Assembly: GCA_019242065.1 (NCBI GenBank)
Contig: JAFAWJ010000092.1
Coordinates: 1 to 19,222 of the forward strand
From: Chloroflexota bacterium
GTDB taxonomy: Bacteria; Chloroflexota; UBA6077; CF-72
Length of the DNA stretch: 19,222 nucleotides
Direction: 5' to 3'
In this document: positions 13,949-19,222 of the stretch, in pieces
Layout: each line of letters starts with the position of its first letter
Position numbering within the stretch: position 1 is the first letter of the stretch
Made by a program: the position numbers and the translations under genes
The notes under the pieces: model-generated
The model's input: the letters and a program-made list of their open reading frames with translations, nothing else
Told to the model about the DNA's origin: nothing
The model's database searches: none

Positions 13949-16264
13949 GTGCGCGCCATCCGGCTGTGGGGGACTGTGCCCGCGGTCCTGACTGCCCTCG
14001 TCTATCTCGCGCTTACGCCGGTCACCGCCTCAGCGCACGCCAATCTGGATCGCGCCGACCCTCCGGCCGGCACTGACCTCGATCAACCCCCAGCCCAACT
14101 GCAGCTGTCATTCAGCGAGGCGGTCGACGGCAGCTTCAGCCGCGTCCAACTCCTGAATGCGCAGGGGACCGAAGTCGATCGGGGGGATAGTCATGTGCTG
14201 TCCAACGATCCGTTGTCGTTAGCGGTCTCCCTGCCGAACCAACTCCCGGATGGCGTCTACACGGTGGCCTGGCGCACGCTGTCGGCCGTCGACGGACACA
14301 CGGTCAACGGCGCGTATCCGATCATCATCGGTCCCATGCCGGCCGAAGGGGTGCCGGTGGCGGCCGCCGCCTCGTCGCAGGCGAGTTTCGATTCCGAGAC
14401 GGCCGTTGGCCGCTGGTGGTTCGCGCTCGCCGCGAGCGCCGTCTTCGGCGTGCTGCTCAGCTGGAACCTCGTGTTCCGCCCGTTATTCGGGCGCAGCAAT
14501 CCGGCCGCACTGCCGCTGGCCGCCGCTCGCGCTCGGCAGGTGGTGGTGGCCTGCGGAGTCATCCTGGTGGTGGGCACCCTGTACGGCGCCGTCGCGCAAG
14601 CCTCGGCGGCCGCCAGTGTGCCCCTCTGGGGCGTCTTCGGCGAACCCCTGGGCGATCTGCTCACGCGTGGTCGCTTCGCCACCCTGTTCTGGATCAGGCT
14701 TGCGCTCGTGGCGCTTGCGTGCGGCTTGCTGGCATGGCGCGGCGTGCGGCGCTGGCCAGGCCAACTGGCGATGCTGGCCATCGGGCTGGCGCTGCTCACG
14801 AGCAGTCTGAATAGCCACGGTGCGGCCCTGCTCTCAGGCGCGTATCTCGGGGTTGCCGCCGACTGGCTGCATTTTCTTGGGGTGGCCGCCTGGCTCGGGG
14901 GGCTGCTCAGCCTGGTATTCGTGCTGCCGGTGGCGGTGCGCGGCAGTCAAGCGACCGGCGACCGCGTCCTGGCCCGCGCGGTGGCGCGCTTTTCGAATCT
15001 GGCGCTGATTGCAATTGTCGTCATCATCGTCACCGGAATTTTCCAGGCCTGGCTGGAGGTTGGCTCCTGGGACGGCTTCGTGCAGACCGGGTACGGGCTG
15101 AGCATCACGGCCAAGGTTGCGCTGCTGGCGCTGATCCTGGTGTTGGCCGCCTTCAACCTCCTGGTGGTGCGGCCGGGGCTGGCGCGCGCGGCGGCCACTG
15201 GCTCGGCCACGGCGGCCTCCGGCCTGGCGCGGCGCTTCACCTGGTCGGTGCGCGGCGAGGTGGCCCTCGGCATCGGGGTGCTGGTGGCGGCGGCGATCCT
15301 GACGGGGCTGTCGCCGGCCCGTGACGACCTGGCGCGCCAGGCCAGCGGCGAGACCAGCGGTCCGGTGGACCGCCAGGTTAACGTCGACGGTCTGAATGCC
15401 CGTATCCAGATCAGCCCGGCCGTGCTCGGCATCAACCAGCTGGCGATCCAATTGCCGGGTACGGATCCCTCACAGGTCGAGCGCGTGCAGCTGACGCTCA
15501 CCTACCTGGACTCCGAGCTGGGCAGCCAGCCGGTGGTGCTGACCGAGTCAAGCAGCGCGCCAGACACCTGGGAGACGACCTCGCCCTTGTTGTCGCAAGC
15601 CGGATCGTGGCAAGCCGAAATGCTGGTGCGCCGAACCGGACAGGACGACGCGCGCACGGCGCTGCGGTTCACCGTCGCCGCGCCGGGTGGCGCGACGCAG
15701 GCCGCGCCGACGGCCAGCAGCGCGTATCCCTTGCTGCCGGCGCCCATGATGAGTCTGGCGTATGTACTCCTTGCCGTCGGCGTGGTGGTCGTGGTGTTCG
15801 CACTGGTGCGGACCATTCGACAGCCACGGCGCCGGCGGGCATTTCAACGTCAGGCGGCGCTGGTTGGCGCTGGCGTGGTCATGCTGGCCAGCGGCGGGTA
15901 CGTGTACGCGGCGCAGATCCAGAACGGTGAGCCGCTGGACGTGGTCAACATTCGCGACCCGATTGCGCCGGACGACCAGTCGCTGGCGGTAGGCAAGGAC
16001 GTCTATACGACGTATTGCGAGACGTGTCATGGCGAGACGGGGCGCGGCGACGGGCCGAGTGGCTTGCGGCTGGTGCCGCGGCCGGCGGATCTGCGGATTC
16101 ACATGGCGCCCGGCGTGCACACGGATGGCGAGCTGTACTACTGGGTGGCGTATGGCTTCCCGGGGTCGGCGATGCCGGCGTGGAAGGCGAATGGACTCAC
16201 CGACGAGCAGATCTGGAGCGTGATCAACTACGCGCGGGCAACGTTTGGCAACCCAGGTTCGTGA
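13949..16264 (+). CDS. CopC-CopD copper protein fused to a cytochrome c domain
   Basis: This 771-residue fusion begins with a signal peptide cut near ASA (29). A CopC domain follows (about 30-128) with His30 at the mature N-terminus and the conserved Asp115/His117 of SAVDGH, the usual Cu(II) ligands. A CopD-like polytopic domain (about 155-455) contains NSHGAAL and DWLHFLGVAAWLGGL, whose His residues are the conserved membrane ligands. A further exported beta-domain (about 475-578) resembles YtkA-type domains. Two more helices (about 600-622 and 636-654) lead to a C-terminal class I cytochrome c domain (about 676-768), with CETCH (690-694) and the axial-Met candidate Met742 in GSAMPAW. It probably handles copper in the periplasm with an electron-transfer function. 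The last four bases overlap the next gene. Confidence 0.9.
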   Translation: MRAIRLWGTVPAVLTALVYLALTPVTASAHANLDRADPPAGTDLDQPPAQLQLSFSEAVDGSFSRVQLLNAQGTEVDRGDSHVLSNDPLSLAVSLPNQLPDGVYTVAWRTLSAVDGHTVNGAYPIIIGPMPAEGVPVAAAASSQASFDSETAVGRWWFALAASAVFGVLLSWNLVFRPLFGRSNPAALPLAAARARQVVVACGVILVVGTLYGAVAQASAAASVPLWGVFGEPLGDLLTRGRFATLFWIRLALVALACGLLAWRGVRRWPGQLAMLAIGLALLTSSLNSHGAALLSGAYLGVAADWLHFLGVAAWLGGLLSLVFVLPVAVRGSQATGDRVLARAVARFSNLALIAIVVIIVTGIFQAWLEVGSWDGFVQTGYGLSITAKVALLALILVLAAFNLLVVRPGLARAAATGSATAASGLARRFTWSVRGEVALGIGVLVAAAILTGLSPARDDLARQASGETSGPVDRQVNVDGLNARIQISPAVLGINQLAIQLPGTDPSQVERVQLTLTYLDSELGSQPVVLTESSSAPDTWETTSPLLSQAGSWQAEMLVRRTGQDDARTALRFTVAAPGGATQAAPTASSAYPLLPAPMMSLAYVLLAVGVVVVVFALVRTIRQPRRRRAFQRQAALVGAGVVMLASGGYVYAAQIQNGEPLDVVNIRDPIAPDDQSLAVGKDVYTTYCETCHGETGRGDGPSGLRLVPRPADLRIHMAPGVHTDGELYYWVAYGFPGSAMPAWKANGLTDEQIWSVINYARATFGNPGS

Positions 16265-17583
16265 GACGCGTCCTGGTGCTGGCCACGATCGTCGTCGGGT
16301 TCAGCTTGCTCGTTCCCGTGGTGGCCTCCGCGCACGCGGTGCTGCTCAAGATGACGCCGTCCAGCAGCCAGTCACTCAGCGCGGCGCCCACCCAGGTCCA
16401 GTTGCTGTTCAGCGAGCCGCTGGACCCCGTCTTCAGCCACGTCGAGGTCCGCGACGCGTCGGGACAGGCAGTCGACACTGGCGACAGTCACGTCGACCCC
16501 GACAACGACCAGTTGCTATCGGTCTCGGTGCGGCCAGGCCTGCCCGACGGAATGTATACGGTCGTGTGGCGGAGCCTTTCGGCAATCGACGTTCACCCGG
16601 ACGAAGGCCAGTACTCGCTGTTCGTCGGCGTACCCGTCCAGTCCGCGTCGGCGCTGACCACCAGCACCCCTCAGCTGACGACGACGCCCGAGACGACGCT
16701 CGGACGCTGGTGGTTCTATATCTCAGCCAGCCTGTTCGGCGGCGTGCTGGCCACCTGGAAACTGGTGCTCAGCCCGCTGCTGGGCGAGGCCACGCCGAGT
16801 TTTCATGCGAGGGCGCGTCGTCGGACTTACTGGCTGATCGTCGTCGGCGGCATTCTGCTCATCCTCGGGACGCTGTTTTCGGCGGTTGCCCAGGCGGCGG
16901 CTGCCGCGAACGTCTCGCTCCAGCAGGGCCTGGGCGCGCCGCTGGGCGAGCTGTTGCTGCGCGGACGGTATGCCACCATCTGGTGGCCGCGCCTGGGACT
17001 GGAGCTGGCCAGCCTGCTGCTGATCGCCTTCGGCGGGATCGACGGCCTGGCTTCGGAGTGTGCCCTGGCCACACTGCCGGCGGTGCTGTTGACCAGCGCG
17101 CTGACCAGTCACGGCGCGGCGCTGCCGAATGCCGCCGGCGCGGGGATTGCGATCGACTGGCTGCACATCGTGGGCGCGTGCGCCTGGGTCGGCGGCCTGG
17201 TGGCGCTGGCGGCGTTTCTGCCCGCGCTGCGACCAGGGTCAGATGCGGGGATCACGCCGCGGCGGCTGGTGGGTCGGTTCGGCCGGCTGGCGATGCTGGC
17301 GGCGGGCGTGGTGGTGTTGTCCGGTGTGGTGCAGGGTGCGCTGGAGGTGGGCTCCTTCGCGAGCCTCGTCAGCACGCTGTACGGTCAACTTCTGCTGGTC
17401 AAGGTGGGGCTGCTGAGTGTGATGTTGCTGCTGGCGGGCATGAACGAGGTGCGGGCGAGGGGTGCGGGCGGGGGATGTGTCTGGCTACGCGGCTACGGGG
17501 TTGGCCTGGAGCTGACGCTGGGCGTCGTCGTGTTTGGCGTCGCGGCGCTGCTGAGCAGCACCGCACCATCGCCGGTGAGCTAG
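16261..17583 (+). CDS. second CopC-CopD fusion protein (no cytochrome domain)
   Basis: The 440-residue product repeats the first two modules of its upstream neighbour: a signal peptide (1-24, cut after ASA), a CopC domain (25-123) and a CopD-like membrane domain (about 150-435). The mature N-terminus is His25. The second Cu(II) site reads SAIDVHPDEGQY (Asp110, His112), with Val in place of the usual Gly of D-G-H. The CopD part retains TSHGAALP and DWLHIVGACAWVGGL. It lacks the YtkA-like and cytochrome c domains, so this looks like a tandem duplication followed by domain gain or loss. GTG 16261 overlaps the upstream stop (GTGA). The product is predicted to bind or import copper alongside the larger paralogue. 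Confidence 0.9.
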   Translation: MRRVLVLATIVVGFSLLVPVVASAHAVLLKMTPSSSQSLSAAPTQVQLLFSEPLDPVFSHVEVRDASGQAVDTGDSHVDPDNDQLLSVSVRPGLPDGMYTVVWRSLSAIDVHPDEGQYSLFVGVPVQSASALTTSTPQLTTTPETTLGRWWFYISASLFGGVLATWKLVLSPLLGEATPSFHARARRRTYWLIVVGGILLILGTLFSAVAQAAAAANVSLQQGLGAPLGELLLRGRYATIWWPRLGLELASLLLIAFGGIDGLASECALATLPAVLLTSALTSHGAALPNAAGAGIAIDWLHIVGACAWVGGLVALAAFLPALRPGSDAGITPRRLVGRFGRLAMLAAGVVVLSGVVQGALEVGSFASLVSTLYGQLLLVKVGLLSVMLLLAGMNEVRARGAGGGCVWLRGYGVGLELTLGVVVFGVAALLSSTAPSPVS

Positions 17584-17589
17584 GGTTGG

Positions 17590-18342
17590 CTATCGAGGGC
17601 GGCGGGGGCGGAAGCCGCCGCCTTTGAAGCCGCCGCCGCCGCGCTTTTTGGAGCCGCCGCCGCGGGCCGGGGGACGGCTGTTTTGTCGGGGTGGACGGGG
17701 ACGGTCGGGGTCGAAATCACGCTGGCCGCGGTCGAAGTCGCGGGGGGCGTCGCGATCGTACTGGCGCGGCGGTCGATCAAAGTCGCGCGGCGGCCGATCG
17801 TAGTCACGGCGTGGCCGATCGAAGTCTCGAGGCGGCCGACTGTAGTCACGCGGTGGTCGGTCGTACTGGCGCGGTGGCCGATCGAAGTTCCGGGGTGGTC
17901 GGTCGTAGTCCCGACGGGGACGGTCGAAGTCTCGAGGCGGTCGATCGTCGTCTCGGGCTGGCCCATCGTCGTCGCCGGGCGACTGACCGAAGTTCCGGGG
18001 TGGTCGGTCGTAGTCCCGACGGGGACGGTCGAAGTCGCGCGGCGGCCGCGTATCGCTATCGGGGCGCCCACCGCGCGGGCCGCCGGCCGGCCGCCATGTG
18101 CGGCTGCTCAGCGTCGAGTTGCGCGTGTGCTCGGGCCCTTCCATGTGCCACTGTAAGGCGGCGGATACCGCGCGCGCGATGACGCCCGCCAGCGCCGCGT
18201 CGTCCAGCTGGCCGTCCGCCTCGCTGCGCGCCTGCTCCAGCTCCTGCCGAACGCGCCGCCGCAGCTCGGCTTCGAGTGCCGCCGGCGTCCGCGGCGTCGG
18301 ACGGTTAGACCGCGGTTCGTCGTGCATCTGCAATCCGTGCAT
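17590..18342 (-). CDS. low-complexity Arg/Pro/Asp/aromatic heptad-repeat protein with RGG-like tail
   Basis: The 250-residue protein has three parts. Residues 20-68 look like an amphipathic helical region (AALEAELRRRVRQELEQARS, then AALAGVIARAVSAALQWHM). Residues 99-215 are a heptad repeat of the form D-R-P-x-R-[DNQ]-[FY], and residues 226-250 are Gly/Arg/Lys-rich (GGGSKKRGGGGF). About 56 of 250 residues are Arg. The heptads are grouped into a 35-residue (105-bp) super-repeat starting near 99, 134 and 169. No catalytic domain is present. Such Arg-plus-aromatic disordered chains are known to bind RNA and to form condensates, which I infer as the likely behaviour. The start at 18342 or 18327 overlaps the end of the oxidoreductase gene, so the two may be co-transcribed. 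Confidence 0.75.
   Translation of the reverse strand: MHGLQMHDEPRSNRPTPRTPAALEAELRRRVRQELEQARSEADGQLDDAALAGVIARAVSAALQWHMEGPEHTRNSTLSSRTWRPAGGPRGGRPDSDTRPPRDFDRPRRDYDRPPRNFGQSPGDDDGPARDDDRPPRDFDRPRRDYDRPPRNFDRPPRQYDRPPRDYSRPPRDFDRPRRDYDRPPRDFDRPPRQYDRDAPRDFDRGQRDFDPDRPRPPRQNSRPPARGGGSKKRGGGGFKGGGFRPRRPR
17717..18046 (-). repeat. 21-bp heptad and 105-bp super-repeat within the low-complexity gene
   Basis: Plus-strand copies of GAAGTTCCGGGGTGGTCGG start at 17884 and 17989, exactly 105 bp apart, and continue as near-identical sequence for about 50 bp. A third, more diverged unit completes the three-fold super-repeat seen in the protein. The unit is a multiple of 21 bp (7 codons), so frame is kept by unequal crossing-over or slippage. 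Confidence 0.85.
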
Positions 18343-19222
18343 TCAGGAATTCGGCTGTGCGGCGCCGATCGTCCGAGGACCCGAGCGGCGACGCGAGAAA
18401 TTCGGTGGCGCCAGCATCTGCCAGCCTGGCCAGCTCGCGGTCCACAGCGTCCTCCGAGCCGGCAATCAGGACGTCGCCAGGTCCGTCCACACCTTCACGG
18501 TCGAGCATGGCGCGATACGACGGCAAACGGTTGTAGTTGGCGAGGGATCGGGCCGCGCGCTCGCGGGCGGCTGGCACGTCGCTCGTGACGCAGATGGGCA
18601 AGCCAGCCACGATGCGTGGCGCCGGCCGGCCCGCCTGTTCCGCCGCGCGCGTAATGGTCGGCGTGATGTGGTCGGCCAGCGTGCGCGGACCGACCATCCA
18701 TAACGAGGTGCCGTCGGTGTGTGCGCCGGCCAGCCGCAGCATGTGTTCGCCAAGTGCCGCCAGCAGGACCGTGGGCGCAGGGGCTTCGGCAAATGACAGC
18801 TGCTGCTGACCGGTGAGTCGGGCGCCCTTGAAGTCGGCCGCCTCGCCGCGCAGGAGCGGCATCAGGATGGCCAGGTACTCGCGCATGTACGCGACGGGCC
18901 GCTCGAACGACATGCCCCAGCGCTGTTCGACAACCGGCTTGTGCGCCAGCCCGATGCCGAGGACCAGTCGCCCGCCGATGGCGGCGTTCACGGTCAGTGC
19001 CTGTTGGGCCAGGGCGGTCGGATGGCGCGGATAGATCGGGACGACGGCGGTCTGGAGCTCGATGCCAGGTACCACGCGCCCAGCGAGCGCGATCAGGGTC
19101 AGTGCGTCGATCCCCGACAGCTGGGCGAGCGCGCCCGAGGCAAAGCCACGCTCCGCCGCGGACGCGACCTCGTCGATGACCTGGTCGACCGTGGCGGGCC
19201 GGCCACCGCCGGCCGACTGGTT
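18305..19222 (-). CDS. LLM-class F420-dependent oxidoreductase (MSMEG_4879-like), 5'-truncated
   Basis: The frame is open to the window's right edge, with no stop between the GTG at 19075 and position 19222. The visible 305 codons therefore lack the N-terminus; GTG 19075 falls inside the fold. LAGRVVPGIELQTAVVPIYPRHP followed by GGRLVLGIGLAHKPVVEQRWG matches what I recall of the F420-dependent MSMEG_4879 family of luciferase-like enzymes. PTVLLAALGEHMLRLAGAHTDG is the usual later landmark. It is predicted to be a cytoplasmic F420H2- or F420-using oxidoreductase of unknown substrate. It belongs to a different subfamily from the enzyme at 7102, so the two are not recent duplicates. The C-terminus overlaps the start of the heptad-repeat gene by 23-38 nt. 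Confidence 0.85.
   Translation of the reverse strand, partial: NQSAGGGRPATVDQVIDEVASAAERGFASGALAQLSGIDALTLIALAGRVVPGIELQTAVVPIYPRHPTALAQQALTVNAAIGGRLVLGIGLAHKPVVEQRWGMSFERPVAYMREYLAILMPLLRGEAADFKGARLTGQQQLSFAEAPAPTVLLAALGEHMLRLAGAHTDGTSLWMVGPRTLADHITPTITRAAEQAGRPAPRIVAGLPICVTSDVPAARERAARSLANYNRLPSYRAMLDREGVDGPGDVLIAGSEDAVDRELARLADAGATEFLASPLGSSDDRRRTAEFLNARIADARRTAV

Noticed and set aside
17683..18182. Plus-strand open frames with Val/Arg/Ser repeats
   Set aside because: They are read-through of the 21-bp repeats of the minus-strand heptad gene in other frames. The minus frame has a helical N-terminus, a coherent repeat and a proper position after its neighbour.

Overview
This is a gene-dense, high-G+C window (by eye well above 60%) with GTG/TTG starts, 4-nt stop/start overlaps and almost no intergenic space. 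Two F420-type luciferase-like oxidoreductases, a GT-C lipid-linked sugar transferase, a GAF-GGDEF protein, a MoxR/DUF58/DUF4129 cluster and CopC-CopD fusions together suggest a Chloroflexota bacterium (Thermomicrobia-like or a related soil lineage). Phylum is an inference from gene content; no rRNA or marker gene is present.

Layout. (1) 2-3299, plus strand: the 3' part of a polytopic GT-C glycosyltransferase, translationally coupled (ATGA) to a GAF-GGDEF diguanylate cyclase, then a small membrane protein and a PhnP-like metallo-beta-lactamase hydrolase. (2) 3304-5823, minus strand: an amidohydrolase and a membrane-anchored protein that looks like a degenerate zinc-metallopeptidase. (3) 5895-8746, plus strand: a soluble GAF histidine kinase, an F420-type oxidoreductase and an OmpR-type response regulator, closely packed. 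(4) 8752-12807: MoxR ATPase, DUF58 protein and DUF4129 membrane protein. MoxR and DUF58 are separated by an unusual array of four 99-100-bp tandem repeats, each with a conserved GTAGGGG...CCCCTAC hairpin. The array is also an open reading frame joined to both neighbours by 4-nt overlaps. (5) 12839-17583: an exported-protein/copper module made of a small secreted His-containing protein, a secreted membrane-anchored protein, a CopC-CopD-cytochrome c fusion and a second CopC-CopD fusion. (6) 17590-19222, minus strand: a low-complexity Arg/Pro/Asp/aromatic heptad-repeat protein and a second, truncated F420-type oxidoreductase.

How the parts may work together. The run from 5895 to 17583 is all plus strand, with gaps mostly of 1-54 nt, so it may be one or two long transcription units: envelope sensing and regulation, then a MoxR chaperone module, then copper handling and an exported c-type cytochrome. 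The convergent gene pairs (3299/3304 and 17583/17590) are 4-6 nt apart with no recognisable terminator.

The most unusual items are the hairpin-bearing tandem repeat between moxR and the DUF58 gene, the heptad-repeat disordered protein at 17590-18342 with a 35-residue super-repeat, the peptidase-like protein lacking two expected zinc ligands, and the CopC-CopD-cytochrome c fusion. No mobile elements, tRNA, rRNA or CRISPR arrays were seen.
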